DNA of 64,000 bases from Paracoccus denitrificans (GCF_900100045.1 NZ_FNEA01000001.1:18089-82088), one strand, 5' to 3'. Numbered from the stretch's first letter, positions 33,840-43,369 are shown. Made by a program: numbers and translations. The notes: generated by a model from the sequence alone, not told the origin.

Positions 33840-35527
33840 CCATGACCGCATCCAGCATCCTGCCGGGCATCGCAGACGGGCCCATCCTGTTTTCGGACGA
33901 ACCGCTCAGCTTCTGGGGCGGGGTGGATCCGGCCACCGGCAGGATCATCGACGTGCATCACCCGTTGCAGGGGCGCTCCATTGCCGGGCGCGTCCTGATG
34001 ATGCCCTCGACCCGCGGATCCTGCACGGGATCGGGGGTGCTGCTGGATCTGGTCCTGTCGGGTCGCGGCCCGGCGGCCCTGGTCTTTTCCGAGCCCGAGG
34101 ATGTGGTCACCCTGGGCGCCCTGATCGCCGCCGAGATGTTCGGCAAGGCGTTGCCGGTCCTGCGCCTGTCGCCTTCGGCATTCGATGTGCTGAGCGGCCA
34201 GGCGTCGGCGCGGATCGGCCTGGATCGGATCACGGCCGGCGATCTGTCGATTGCGGTTCAGCCCCCCGGCACCGCGTCGCTGGTCCTGACCGGGCAGGAT
34301 CGCGCGATCCTCGATGGCGGGAACGGGACGGCCGCCGCCCAGGCCATGCGGATCATCTGCGCGATGGCGGCCCAGCAGGGGGCGCGGTGTCTTGTGGATG
34401 TCACGCAGGCGCATATCGACGGCTGCATCTATGCCAGCCCGGCGAACCTGACCTTTGCCGAGCGCATGGTCGAGATGGGCGCCCGGGTGACGGTTCCGAC
34501 GACGATGAACGCGATTTCCGTCGATCGCGAGAACTGGCGCCGGCAAGGCGTTCCCCCCAGCCTTGGCAATCCGGCACAGCGGCTGGCCAATGCCTATGTC
34601 AGGATGGGATGCCGGCCGACCTTTACCTGCTCTCCCTATCTTCTGGACAGTGCGCCGGGCAGGGGCGAGGCCATCGCCTGGGCGGAATCGAATGCCGTCA
34701 TCCATGCCAACAGCGTCCTTGGCGCACGCACGGCGAAACATCCGGATTTTCTGGATCTGTGCATTGCGATCACCGGCAGGGCGCCCTTGTCCGGCGTCTA
34801 TCTGGACGAGAACCGCAAGGCGCGCCGCATCATCGACGTGGACCTTCCACCCGATGCGGATGATGCGTTCTGGCCGCTGGTGGGCTATCTTGCGGGCAAG
34901 GTGTCGCCCGATCGCATTCCGCTGCTGCGCGGCCTTGCGCCGGCGCAGCCCGGCACGGACGAGTTGAAGGCCCTTTGCGCGGCTTTCGGCACCACCTCGG
35001 GCGCGGCGATGCTGCATGTCGAGGCCGTCACGCCCGAGGCCGAACTGATCGCCGACGATGCCGATCATTGCCGGATCACGCATGCCGACCTGGAGGATGG
35101 CTGGCGGCTTTTGAACGACGGTCCCGAGGATGTCGACCTTGTGGCCCTGGGCAGTCCCCACGCCTCGCTGAACGAATGCCGTGCCCTGGCACGAGGGCTT
35201 GCGGGGGACAGGGTCGTCATCCCCACCATCCTGACCACCGGCCGCGACACGCTCGCGCTGGCCCGCGCCGAGGGGGTGCTGGCAATGCTCGAGGCAAGCG
35301 GCGTGACGGTTCTGCCCGATCTGTGCTGGTGCTCGATCTCCGAGCCGGTCTTTCCGGTCCAGACGCATGCCGTGATGACCAATTCCGGGAAGTATGCCCA
35401 TTACGGGCCGGGGCTGTCCGGTCGCGCCGTCAGGTTCGGCAACCTTGCGCAATGCGTTCGGGCGGCGCTGACGGGTAAGGCGCCGGGGACCATGCCGGAC
35501 TGGATGCGGAAGCCGGACCTGCCATAA
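33836..35527 (+). CDS. Aconitase X, fused small and large subunits; probable cis-3-hydroxy-L-proline dehydratase
   Basis: 563 residues. Residues 1-140 are the small swivelling domain (DUF126 type; [19 protein letters not shown] with Ser62-Cys63-Thr64-Gly65-Ser66); residues 150-560 are the large DUF521 domain ([90 protein letters not shown]). Cys265, Cys497 and Cys499 are candidates for the iron-sulfur cluster. Aconitase-X proteins have been shown to dehydrate cis-3-hydroxy-L-proline to 1-pyrroline-2-carboxylate; other members act on mevalonate 5-phosphate. The neighbours (imino-acid reductase, hydroxyproline genes) favour the former. Confidence 0.88.
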   Translation: MTMTASSILPGIADGPILFSDEPLSFWGGVDPATGRIIDVHHPLQGRSIAGRVLMMPSTRGSCTGSGVLLDLVLSGRGPAALVFSEPEDVVTLGALIAAEMFGKALPVLRLSPSAFDVLSGQASARIGLDRITAGDLSIAVQPPGTASLVLTGQDRAILDGGNGTAAAQAMRIICAMAAQQGARCLVDVTQAHIDGCIYASPANLTFAERMVEMGARVTVPTTMNAISVDRENWRRQGVPPSLGNPAQRLANAYVRMGCRPTFTCSPYLLDSAPGRGEAIAWAESNAVIHANSVLGARTAKHPDFLDLCIAITGRAPLSGVYLDENRKARRIIDVDLPPDADDAFWPLVGYLAGKVSPDRIPLLRGLAPAQPGTDELKALCAAFGTTSGAAMLHVEAVTPEAELIADDADHCRITHADLEDGWRLLNDGPEDVDLVALGSPHASLNECRALARGLAGDRVVIPTILTTGRDTLALARAEGVLAMLEASGVTVLPDLCWCSISEPVFPVQTHAVMTNSGKYAHYGPGLSGRAVRFGNLAQCVRAALTGKAPGTMPDWMRKPDLP

Positions 35528-35875
35528 GACCAGAGAGCGGCGAGCCCTGCGCCCCCGGCACTGGCTTTCGGCTTTGGTGCAGCATGGCCATCGCCGATGC
35601 TGGCAGTATGTTTCCTTCAACCCGGGCGCCCGGTTGTGCTGGGGTTCAGCGGTGCTTGGCCTCTCGGCAGGGTATCCGATCCCCTCGGTCCGCTTGGCTC
35701 ATCCGGGTTCCCGGCGGTTGTGGCTGGGCCCTGGGTCCGCTGCGATCTGGATGGTCTTGCGGTGCGGCTGGCAGGCCGGATCGGCCGGCACGGCGTTTCT
35801 TGCCGGGCAGAGAATCTCTGGCTGAATTGCGCGATTTGGACTATCATCGCCGTATTGCAATGCGGGGCGGCAAAG
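35528..35875. other. Intergenic region without recognised gene
   Basis: 348 bases between the aconitase-X and lipoprotein genes. Open frames run through it but end in no known similarity. A clear terminator is missing. The last 60 bases are less GC-rich and contain TATCAT near 35851, which may be the -10 element for the lipoprotein gene. Confidence 0.5.
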
Positions 35876-36223
35876 ATGCGTATCATTCTGGCCCTAACTC
35901 TCTCGACAGCAACAATTGCGCTTGTTTCCGGTTGTGAGGAGGTCCCCTCCGCATCCGAACCCGGCCAGCAATCGCAGGCGACGATCTCCTCGACAGGGTC
36001 CGGCGGCGGCTCGGGCGGCGGTCGCGGCGGTGGAACCGGCGGGGGCGGCTCCGGCGGCAGCAACAGCGGTGGCTCGGGCAGCGGGTCCGGTGGAGGAAGC
36101 ACCGGCGGCGGTTCCAGCGGCGGCAGCAGTGACGGCGGCTCGGGCGACGGGTCCGGCGGTGGCGACAGCGGCGGAGGTGGCGACGACGGGGGCGGCGACG
36201 ACGGTGGAGGAGGCTGGGGCTAG
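35876..36223 (+). CDS. Gly/Ser/Asp-rich lipoprotein
   Basis: 115 residues. A lipoprotein signal (MRIILALTLSTATIALVSGCEE, lipobox LVSG/C at Cys20), a short Pro/Ser/Gln linker, then about 70 residues made almost wholly of Gly, Ser and later Asp (GGGSGGGRGGGTGGG ... DDGGGDDGGGGWG), ending in Trp-Gly. The tail should be disordered, with Asp clusters that might bind calcium. Two bases separate it from the caspase-like gene, so the two are surely cotranscribed. I recognise no family; orphan Gly-rich lipoproteins of this kind are uncommon. The low-complexity DNA may be prone to length change. Confidence 0.75.
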   Translation: MRIILALTLSTATIALVSGCEEVPSASEPGQQSQATISSTGSGGGSGGGRGGGTGGGGSGGSNSGGSGSGSGGGSTGGGSSGGSSDGGSGDGSGGGDSGGGGDDGGGDDGGGGWG

Positions 36224-36225
36224 CG

Positions 36226-38526
36226 ATGTCCGTCGGGCGACCAGCAAGGTCCCTGCTGCTGCTGGCGGCGGCGGTATCGCTGGGCCTGACGACACTGGCC
36301 GAGGCCGAAGGCGCCCGCATCGCGCTGGTCGTCGGCAACGGGAATTACCAGCGTATCCCGGCCCTGGACAACGCCGTGCGCGACGCCCGCGACATCGCCG
36401 ACATGCTGCGCGACTTCGGCTTTACCGTGCAGGAGTCCCACGACCTTGACAGGGCGGGTTTCGAAACCTTCCTGCGCACGGCGCTGCTGAACATTCCCGA
36501 AGGATCGGAGCTGGTCTTTTTCTATGCGGGCCACGGCATCCAGATCGGGCGCCGGAACTATCTGCTGCCGACCGATGTGGCCTTTGAAAGCGTCTATGAC
36601 CTGCCGGTGCAGTCCATCACCCTGGACCGGGTGGTCGAGTTGCTTTCGGCCCGCGGCTCAAGCCATGTCGCCATGATCGACGCTTGCCGCGAAAATCCGT
36701 TTCCGAACCTGCGCCTGGCGGCAAACCTTGATGCGACGCTGTTCGAGGCCAAGTCCGGCTTCGAGGTCTTTTCGACCCCCATCAACTCGCTGGTCGCCTT
36801 TTCGACCTCGCCCGGGCAGGTGGCCTATGACGGCGAAGCGGGCGGAAACGGGCCCTATACGCAGGCGATCCTGGCCTCGGCAGGGCAATATTCGGATGAG
36901 AATATCCTGACGATGCTGGCCGATGTGCGCCAGCGTGTCTACCAATCGACCAGCGGCCGCCAGGTGCCTTGGGAAAGCTCGACCCTGGTGCAGCCCTTCT
37001 ATCTGGTCCAGGGCGGGGCGGTTTCCACTCCGGCCCCCTCGGATTCCACGACCTCCCAGCCCAACCGCAGCGCAGCGCCGGTGCAGGAAATTGCGGTCGA
37101 TCTGGCGATGCCCTTCGCGCGCGAACTGCCGCTGGACGACAGGCTTGCCGGGCAGATCGGCGGGTTTCAGGGCGATGTCTCGGTGATCGAGGCCCCGCAG
37201 CATGGGCAGCTGGATCTTGCCGGCGGTGCCCTGACCTATCGCCCGCACCTGGCCGAGACCTCGATGGCGGGCAAGACGGAATATGCCGTCCGCGACCGCT
37301 TCGGCCTTGGCATCGGCGGGGCGGAGCCGCGCATCCTGAACGTCTCGGTCGAGATGACGGCCCTGGCCTGCGACGTCCAGGCGGGCGATGCGCTGGATCT
37401 TCAGGGCGTGGGCCTTTACCGGCTGCCGAACCAGATCGAACCCCGGCGCGCATTGGCCGATTGCACGCAGGCCGTGACCGAAAATCCCGGCATTGCGCGG
37501 CTGCTCTACCAGCTGGGCCGCGCCCAGCAGGCTTCGGGCGACCTGAAATCGGCCTATGACAGTTTTCGCGCCGCCGCCGCGGCCGGCCATATCCGCGCCG
37601 GTCATGCGGCCGCCATGCTGCTGCTCAGCCCACGCGTGGACCGCGCTGCGGTGCCCATTCCGCTGGACGAGGCGCAGGGCAATGCGCTTCTGGACCAGGC
37701 CATCGCCAGCGGCGACCCCTTCGCCATGCATAGCCGCGGCCTGCGATTGCTGCGCAACGGACCTGCGGAGGACGATCGCCAGCGCGGCTTCGAATTGCTC
37801 GAGCGCGCGGCCGAGCTTGGCCATACCTATTCCATGAACGAGTTGGGCGCCTATTTCCTTGATCCCGACAGCCGTTGGTTCCGGCCGGAACGCGGGCTGA
37901 CCTATCTGCGCGCCTCGGCCGAGCGCAAGGATATCTATGGCTACAACAACCTGGGGCTGGTGGCGCTGCGCGGCTATGAGGATGTGAAGCCGGACCATGC
38001 CGCCGCCCGGGACTGGTTCGAGCGTGCGGCCCAGGGCGGGCATCCCTTTGCGCCTTCGAATCTGGGGCGGATGATCATGCGCGGCCAGTTGGGCAAGCCC
38101 GATCCGCGTGCGGCGGTGCGCTGGTATGACATGGGGCTGGCGCGCGGCGACGGCTGGGGCGGCGCCAATGCCGCCGGTATCATCCTGAAGGGCGATGCCC
38201 GGCCCTTGGGCCCTGCCGATGCCGCCCTGCGCGCCGCCAAGGCGCTGTATCTGCCGGCGCCCGACGCGGCCGGCCGGGCGCGTGAACTGCTGGACGGGAT
38301 TGCCGCCGCCGATCTGGACCGGGCCACGCAGATGATCCTGAACGAGTTGGGCGAAGCGGTCGCCGTGGACGGGCGGGCCGGTCCCGCCACCATCGAGGCG
38401 CTGGTCCGGGCCGGCAATCGGGCAGGGCTGGGGGCACTGCCTGCCGATGCGGGGGCGCAAGAGCGCCTGCTGATGGGGGCCCGGGCCTGGTGGGTGCAAA
38501 ACCCGCCGCGCGTCGATCTGTTCTGA
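36226..38526 (+). CDS. Secreted caspase-like peptidase (C14 family) with Sel1-like repeats
   Basis: 766 residues. Signal peptide to about residue 28 (LLLLAAAVSLGLTTLAEA/EG), then a caspase/p20-like domain at 30-260: RIALVVGNGNYQRIPALDNAVRDARDIADMLRDFGF, catalytic His103 in FFYAGHGIQIG and Cys154 in MIDACRENPF, both intact. A spacer at 265-400 contains a beta-rich stretch; from about 430 Sel1/TPR-like repeats follow (LYQLGRAQQASGDLKSAYDSFRAAAAAGHIRAGHAAAMLL; FAMHSRGLRLLRNGPAEDDRQRGFELLERAAELGHTYSMNELGAYFL; YGYNNLGLVAL...DWFERAAQGGHPFAPSNLGRMIM). A short tail (EAVAVDGRAGPATIEALVRA) looks like a peptidoglycan-binding half-motif. Periplasmic location expected. Substrate unknown. Confidence 0.88.
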   Translation: MSVGRPARSLLLLAAAVSLGLTTLAEAEGARIALVVGNGNYQRIPALDNAVRDARDIADMLRDFGFTVQESHDLDRAGFETFLRTALLNIPEGSELVFFYAGHGIQIGRRNYLLPTDVAFESVYDLPVQSITLDRVVELLSARGSSHVAMIDACRENPFPNLRLAANLDATLFEAKSGFEVFSTPINSLVAFSTSPGQVAYDGEAGGNGPYTQAILASAGQYSDENILTMLADVRQRVYQSTSGRQVPWESSTLVQPFYLVQGGAVSTPAPSDSTTSQPNRSAAPVQEIAVDLAMPFARELPLDDRLAGQIGGFQGDVSVIEAPQHGQLDLAGGALTYRPHLAETSMAGKTEYAVRDRFGLGIGGAEPRILNVSVEMTALACDVQAGDALDLQGVGLYRLPNQIEPRRALADCTQAVTENPGIARLLYQLGRAQQASGDLKSAYDSFRAAAAAGHIRAGHAAAMLLLSPRVDRAAVPIPLDEAQGNALLDQAIASGDPFAMHSRGLRLLRNGPAEDDRQRGFELLERAAELGHTYSMNELGAYFLDPDSRWFRPERGLTYLRASAERKDIYGYNNLGLVALRGYEDVKPDHAAARDWFERAAQGGHPFAPSNLGRMIMRGQLGKPDPRAAVRWYDMGLARGDGWGGANAAGIILKGDARPLGPADAALRAAKALYLPAPDAAGRARELLDGIAAADLDRATQMILNELGEAVAVDGRAGPATIEALVRAGNRAGLGALPADAGAQERLLMGARAWWVQNPPRVDLF

Positions 38527-38635
38527 CGCGGGCAGCGCAAGTCCGGTCGCGCCGCAATCCTCGCGCATCCGTCCGGCGCATCTGAGGCGGGCAAGGCGGC
38601 CCGGCGGACCAGCGCCGTCCCCGATCAGGCAGAAA

Positions 38636-38660
38636 GCCGCCTGCCGCCATGGCAGGCGGC
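38636..38660. terminator. Hairpin downstream of the caspase-like gene
   Basis: GCCGCCTGCC / GGCAGGCGGC, ten-base perfect stem with loop GCCAT, 110 bases after the stop. On the minus strand it is followed by TTTCTG; on the plus strand by no T run. The rest of 38527-38870 shows nothing recognisable. Confidence 0.55.
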
Positions 38661-38870
38661 GGCCGCGCGAGACCTCCCCCGATGGCGCAGCGTAGCCGTG
38701 TCTCACGATTCGCCTGGCGCTGCATGCGCGCCTTGCGCCGCTTGGTCCTCATTGTCAGATCGCTCCGGGCAGCACGCGGCTCCTTGCGCGTCGCGGGGAT
38801 GATTTCACTTTGAAATCAAAGAGGTTTCCATCAATGGATCACAATGGTACTTCGCGAACAAACTTTAAAT

Positions 38871-38890
38871 TTGACACGCGTAAAATATAT
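38871..38890 (+). promoter_or_regulatory. CGCGTAAA box (candidate LacI operator) before the sugar transporter operon
   Basis: CGCGTAAA at 38877-38884 within TTGACACGCGTAAAATATAT. TTGACA at 38871 could be the -35 element. The same octamer stands at 44783-44790 (minus sense) and 45888-45895, i.e. before all three units around the LacI gene. Confidence 0.6.
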
Positions 38891-38989
38891 AAGTAGCGTC
38901 ACTTGGACCGCCATAGGGGAGGGCTTTGGCGGCGAGTCGGGTTTTTCCCCGGCACCATCTCCTCGAAATCGAGATCCTGGGAGGACTCC

Positions 38990-39877
38990 ATGAGTTTCAA
39001 GAAAGCGCTTTCGGCGCTGCTGACGACTGTTGCCCTGAGCGCGGGCGGCACGGCACATGCCGATGGCATCGGCGCCTCGCTGCTGACCCAGCAGCACCCG
39101 TTCTACATCGAGCTTGCCGATGCGATGAAAGCCGAGGCCGAGGCCAAGGGCGTGCCGCTGGAGATCAGTATCGCCAACCAGGACCTGAACAAGCAACTGG
39201 CCGATGTCGAGGATTTCATCGTCAAGGGCGTCGACGTGATCGTCATCTCGCCGGTGGACAGCCAGGGGGTGATGGCCGCCATCGCCAAGGCGGATGCGGC
39301 GGGGATCAAGGTCATCACGGTGGACGTGCCCGCCGCGAATGCCAAGGTGACCTCGCATATCGGCACCGACAACTATACCGGCGGCGTCAAGGCCGGCGAG
39401 TTGATGGCCGAGGTTCTGGGCGGCAAGGGCAAGGTCGCGATCATCGATTACCCGACCGTGCAATCGGTGGTCGCGCGGGTCGAGGGCTTCAGGAAGGCCC
39501 TGGAGGCGCACCCGGAAATCGAGATCGTCGCCCAGCAGACCGGCATCACCCGGGCCGAGGCGCTGGCTGTCGCGCAGAACATGCTGCAGGCCAACCCTGA
39601 CATCGCCGGCATCTTCGGCTTCGGCGACGATGCCGCGCTGGCCGCTGCCGTGGCGGTGAAGTCTGCGGGACTTGAAGGCCAGGTCAAGGTGATCGGCTTC
39701 GACGGCATGGAAGAGGCCCGCAACGCGGTCGACGCCAATCCGGTCATGGTCGGCGTGATCCAGCAATTCCCCGACCAGATGGGCAAGACCGCCGTGGATA
39801 CCGCCGCGGCGGTCATCGAAGGCCAGGACGTGCCTGCCGAGCAGCCCATCGTTCCGGGCGTCTACGTCAAGGAATGA
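38990..39877 (+). CDS. Sugar/polyol ABC transporter substrate-binding protein (RbsB-like)
   Basis: 295 residues from MSFKKALSALLTTVALSAGGTAHA/DG, with GGGAGGA upstream. Periplasmic binding protein type 1 fold: QQHPFYIELADAMKAEAEAKGVPLEISIANQDLNKQLADVEDFIVKGVDVIVISPVDSQGV, VDVPAANAKVTSHIGTDNYTGGVKAGEL, and IFGFGDDAALAAAVAV. First gene of a five-gene operon with ATPase, permease, kinase and a GatZ-family protein, so the ligand is probably a ketohexose or hexitol such as tagatose, galactitol or altritol. Confidence 0.9.
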   Translation: MSFKKALSALLTTVALSAGGTAHADGIGASLLTQQHPFYIELADAMKAEAEAKGVPLEISIANQDLNKQLADVEDFIVKGVDVIVISPVDSQGVMAAIAKADAAGIKVITVDVPAANAKVTSHIGTDNYTGGVKAGELMAEVLGGKGKVAIIDYPTVQSVVARVEGFRKALEAHPEIEIVAQQTGITRAEALAVAQNMLQANPDIAGIFGFGDDAALAAAVAVKSAGLEGQVKVIGFDGMEEARNAVDANPVMVGVIQQFPDQMGKTAVDTAAAVIEGQDVPAEQPIVPGVYVKE

Positions 39878-39937
39878 ACCGCGGCGCCGCAGGGCGTCGG
39901 GGATGCCTTGCGGTGTGGTCACGGGGGAGTGGAGCGG

Positions 39938-41449
39938 ATGAACCAAGCGGCGGAATTCGTGCTGTCCTTGCGCGATATAAGAAAGAGCTTCGGCCCGGTC
40001 GAGGCCCTGAAATCCATGCGGCTGGATGTCCGGCCGGGCCGCGTGCACACGATCCTGGGCGAGAACGGTGCCGGCAAGTCGACCTTGATGAAGATCCTGG
40101 TCGGCGTGCATCAGCCGTCGGGCGGGGAAATGGTGCTGGATGGGCGGCCTTACGCGCCGCACAGTCCGAAAGACGCCGCCGCCCAGGGGCTGGCGATCGT
40201 CTTTCAGGAACTCAGCCTGTGCAACAACCTGTCCGTCGCCGAGAACATCATGGCGACGCATGAACCCGCACGCCTCGGCTTCATCAACGACCGGAAGCTG
40301 CGGGCGGAAGCGAGGGCGCTGGTCCGGGACCTGGGCCTGCCCGTGGATGTGGGCGCGAAGGTCGGGCACCTGTCGATTGCGCAGCGCCAGCTTGTCGAGA
40401 TCGCCAAAGGTCTCAGCAAGCCCGCCAAGGTGCTGATCCTGGACGAGCCCACCTCGTCCCTGTCGGATTCTGAGGCCGAGATCCTGTTCGGCATCATCGA
40501 CCGCCTCAAGGCGCGGGGCACCGCCATCATCTATATCTCGCACCGCATGGAAGAGATCATGCGGCTATCCGACGATATCACCGTCATCCGGGACGGCGCC
40601 TATGTCGCGATGCGCAAGCGCGACGAGACCTCCATCGAGGAGCTTATCGCGCTGATGGTCGGCCGCAGGATGGATGAGATCTATCCGCCGCGTCTTGCGC
40701 CCGCGCCCGGCGCGGATGTTCGACCTGTGCTGGACGTGCGGGGCCTGTCCTGTGCGGGACGGTTCAGGGATGTCGGCTTCGAGGTTCGCCCCGGCGAGAT
40801 TCTGGGCTTTTTCGGCCTGATCGGGTCCGGCCGCTCGGATGTGATGAACGCCCTGTTCGGAATGCGATCCACGAGCGGGGATATCCGCGTCGACGGCAAA
40901 CCCGTCCGGCTGCGCAATCCGGCCGACGCCATCGCGGTCGGGATCGGCTTCGTGACCGAGAACCGCAAGGAAGAGGGGCTGGCCCTGGACGCGCCTGTGC
41001 GGTCGAATATCTCCATGGCCGCGCTGGACGGCTTTGCCGGGAAAGCCGGCTTCCTCCGCTTCGGCAAGGAACGCCGGGCGGCCAGGGCGGAGGTGCAGCG
41101 CCTCGGGGTCCGCACCAGTTCGCTAGAAACGCTCGCGGGGAAACTGTCCGGCGGCAACCAGCAAAAGGTCGTGCTGGCGAAATGGCTGTTGACCAGGCCG
41201 CGCGTCCTGATCCTGGACGAGCCGACGCGCGGCGTCGATGTCGGCGCGAAATTCGAGATCTATCGCATCATCCGCGAACTTGCCGCCGAGGGGACCGCGA
41301 TCCTGCTGGTCTCATCGGAACTGCCCGAGGTGCTCGGGCTGGCGGATCGCATCGCCATCATGGCCGAGGGTGAACTGAAGGCCACGGTCGCGCGCGGCGA
41401 CCTGACGCCCGAGCTTGTCATGGCCCATGCAACGGGAACGCATCAATGA
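39938..41449 (+). CDS. Sugar ABC transporter double ATP-binding protein (RbsA-like)
   Basis: 503 residues from MNQAAEFVLSLRDIRKSFGPVEALKS; GGAG in front. Two nucleotide-binding domains: the first with Walker A GENGAGKS and ILDEPTSSLSDSEAEILF, the second degenerate at Walker A (GLIGSGRSD, usual for RbsA) but with LSGGNQQKVVLAKWL and LILDEPTRGVDVGAK. ATPase for the 38990 importer. Four-base overlap with the permease gene. Confidence 0.92.
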   Translation: MNQAAEFVLSLRDIRKSFGPVEALKSMRLDVRPGRVHTILGENGAGKSTLMKILVGVHQPSGGEMVLDGRPYAPHSPKDAAAQGLAIVFQELSLCNNLSVAENIMATHEPARLGFINDRKLRAEARALVRDLGLPVDVGAKVGHLSIAQRQLVEIAKGLSKPAKVLILDEPTSSLSDSEAEILFGIIDRLKARGTAIIYISHRMEEIMRLSDDITVIRDGAYVAMRKRDETSIEELIALMVGRRMDEIYPPRLAPAPGADVRPVLDVRGLSCAGRFRDVGFEVRPGEILGFFGLIGSGRSDVMNALFGMRSTSGDIRVDGKPVRLRNPADAIAVGIGFVTENRKEEGLALDAPVRSNISMAALDGFAGKAGFLRFGKERRAARAEVQRLGVRTSSLETLAGKLSGGNQQKVVLAKWLLTRPRVLILDEPTRGVDVGAKFEIYRIIRELAAEGTAILLVSSELPEVLGLADRIAIMAEGELKATVARGDLTPELVMAHATGTHQ

Positions 41450-42423
41450 CCCAGACAACCGACACGACCATCAGCGCCGGGCGAGAGCAGCTGCGCGCCG
41501 CCTTGCATCAATATGGCGGCATCCTCGTCTCGCTCATCGTGCTTTGCGTGATCTTCACGGTTCTGAACGAACGCTTCATGACGGTCGCCAACCTGACCAA
41601 CATCCTGCAACAGGTGGCGGTGGTCGCCATTGCCGCCTTCGGCATGACCTGGGTCATCCTGCTTGGGGAAATCGACCTCTCCATCGGCTCGATCATCGCG
41701 GTGGCGGGGATGGCGGGCGCGCAGGCACTGGCCTTCGGCTGGGGCTTCGCGCCGGCGCTGCTGTTCACGCTGGCGGCGGGCGCGGCGATGGGCCTGGTGA
41801 ACGGCGTGCTGACCGCCAAGCTGATGCTGCCCTCCTTCATCGTGACGGTGGCGACGATGGGCATCTATCGCGGCTTGGTCAGCCTGCCGACCAACGGTGC
41901 GCCGGCGATGATCTCGGACCCGGCATGGACGGCGATCGGCGGCAGCAGCTGGCTCGGCCTGCCGATCATCATCTGGATCGTCGTGGCCCTGTTCCTGTTC
42001 AACCATATCCTGCTGTCGCGCACGACCTTCGGCCGGCGCGCCTATCTGACCGGCGGCAATCGCGAGGCCGCACTTTATTCCGGCATCAAGGTGGACCGGC
42101 TGAAGATCGCCATCTTCACCCTGTCCGGCGTCATGGCGGCGGTGTCGGGGATCCTGCTTTCCTCGCGCCTCTATTCGGCGCAGACCAATGCCGGGATGAG
42201 CTATGAGCTCGACGCCATCGCGGCGGCGGTGCTGGGCGGCACCAGCCTGGCGGGCGGCGTCGGCACCATGGTCGGCACGCTGATCGGTGCGCTGATCATC
42301 GGGGTGATGAACAACGGCATGAACATGCTGTCGGTGCCCTATTTCTACCAGCTGATCGTCAAGGGCCTGGTGATCCTGATCGCCGTCTGGCTGGACGTGC
42401 GTGCCAAGCAGCGGCGGAGCTGA
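41446..42423 (+). CDS. Sugar ABC transporter permease (RbsC-like)
   Basis: 325 residues, eight to ten helices. NERFMTVANLTNILQQVAVVAIAAFGMTWVILLGEIDLSIGSIIAVAGMAGA (the IDLSIGS motif is the family hallmark), NGVLTAKLMLPSFIVTVATMGIYRGLV, AYLTGGNREAALYSGIKV, and LDAIAAAVLGGTSLAGGVGTMVGTLIGAL. Membrane channel of the operon. Confidence 0.93.
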   Translation: MTQTTDTTISAGREQLRAALHQYGGILVSLIVLCVIFTVLNERFMTVANLTNILQQVAVVAIAAFGMTWVILLGEIDLSIGSIIAVAGMAGAQALAFGWGFAPALLFTLAAGAAMGLVNGVLTAKLMLPSFIVTVATMGIYRGLVSLPTNGAPAMISDPAWTAIGGSSWLGLPIIIWIVVALFLFNHILLSRTTFGRRAYLTGGNREAALYSGIKVDRLKIAIFTLSGVMAAVSGILLSSRLYSAQTNAGMSYELDAIAAAVLGGTSLAGGVGTMVGTLIGALIIGVMNNGMNMLSVPYFYQLIVKGLVILIAVWLDVRAKQRRS

Positions 42424-42427
42424 GAAG

Positions 42428-43369
42428 ATGCGCAAGGTTCTGACCATCGGCGAGGTTCTCGTCGAGATCGTGGCGACCACCCGCGGCAACGGCTTTCTCG
42501 AGGCGCAGCCGCTGGTCGGCCCTTTTCCCTCGGGCGCGCCGGCGATCTTCATCGACCAGGTCGGCAAGATGGGCACGCCCTGCGCCATCATCTCGCGCGT
42601 GGGCGACGACGATTTCGGCCGCGTGAACATCGAGCGGCTGCGGGCCGACGGCGTGGATGTCTCAGGCATCGAGGTGGCGCCGGGCGAAAGCACCGGCAGC
42701 GCCTTCGTGCGCTATCGCGACGATGGCAGCCGCGCCTTCGTCTACAACATCCGCCATGCCGCCTGCGGCAAGCTGCGACCGACCGCGGCGTCCGAGGCGC
42801 TGGTCGAAAGCTGCACCCATCTGCATGTCATGGGCTCGGCCTTTTCGGCGCCGGAACTGGGCGCGATGGTGATGGACGCGGCGCGGCGGATCAAGGCGCG
42901 GGGCGGCACGATCTCGTTCGATCCGAACCTGCGGCCCGAACTCTTGGACGTGCCCGGCATGCGCGCGGCGCTGGATGCGGTGCTGGCGATGACGGACCTG
43001 TTCATGCCTTCGGGCGAGGAATTGTTCCTGTTCGATACGGCCCGGGATGAGGCCGCCGTGATCGCCGCCCTGCTGGATCGCGGCATCCGCACCGTGGTCG
43101 TCAAGCGCGGCGCGGCCGGCGCCAGCCTGTTCGAGCGGGGCTTGCGCCTCGATGCCATGCCGCTGGCGGTCGATGAGGTCGACCCGACCGGCGCCGGCGA
43201 CACCTTCGGCGGCGCCTTCCTCAGCCTGTGGCTGGCCGGTTCCGACCCGGCCGAGGCGCTGCGCCTTGCCAATGCCGCAGGCGCCCGCGCCGTGACCCGG
43301 CTGGGACCGATGGAGGGAACCTCGACCCGCGCGGAACTGGACGCGCTGCTTTCGGAACGGAAAGGCTGA
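42428..43369 (+). CDS. PfkB-family carbohydrate kinase, probable D-tagatose kinase
   Basis: 313 residues from MRKVLTIGEVLVEIVATTRG. Ribokinase fold: GPFPSGAPAIFIDQVGKMG, ISRVGDDDFGRVNIERLRADGVDVSGI, and the signature with catalytic Asp, DEVDPTGAGDTFGGAFLSL. In Agrobacterium a PfkB kinase next to a GatZ-family protein phosphorylates D-tagatose to D-tagatose 6-phosphate; the same gene pair is here. Starts four bases after the permease stop and ends five bases before the GatZ-family gene. D-psicose or D-fructose kinase activity is possible. Confidence 0.87.
   Translation: MRKVLTIGEVLVEIVATTRGNGFLEAQPLVGPFPSGAPAIFIDQVGKMGTPCAIISRVGDDDFGRVNIERLRADGVDVSGIEVAPGESTGSAFVRYRDDGSRAFVYNIRHAACGKLRPTAASEALVESCTHLHVMGSAFSAPELGAMVMDAARRIKARGGTISFDPNLRPELLDVPGMRAALDAVLAMTDLFMPSGEELFLFDTARDEAAVIAALLDRGIRTVVVKRGAAGASLFERGLRLDAMPLAVDEVDPTGAGDTFGGAFLSLWLAGSDPAEALRLANAAGARAVTRLGPMEGTSTRAELDALLSERKG

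Noticed and set aside
33660..33851. Minus-strand 63-codon frame ([17 protein letters not shown]) opposite the 46-codon frame
   Set aside because: Looks protein-like in part but has no ribosome site or neighbour on that strand; no family recognised.
32489..35620. 1043-codon minus-strand frame opposite the reductase and aconitase-X genes
   Set aside because: Composition is Arg/Gly/Gln/His-rich antisense; both plus-strand genes have clear families and motifs.
35990..36220. Possible CRISPR-like or tandem repeat array in the Gly-rich stretch
   Set aside because: Repetition is codon-level (Gly/Ser/Asp) without regular unit or spacers.
35900..36338. Pro/Ala-rich minus-strand frames opposite the Gly-rich lipoprotein
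   Set aside because: Antisense of the GGC/GGT repeats; the plus strand has a lipobox and coupling to the caspase gene.
38527..38870. Possible small RNA around the 38636-38660 hairpin
   Set aside because: No promoter or T run in the right place; a terminator is simpler.
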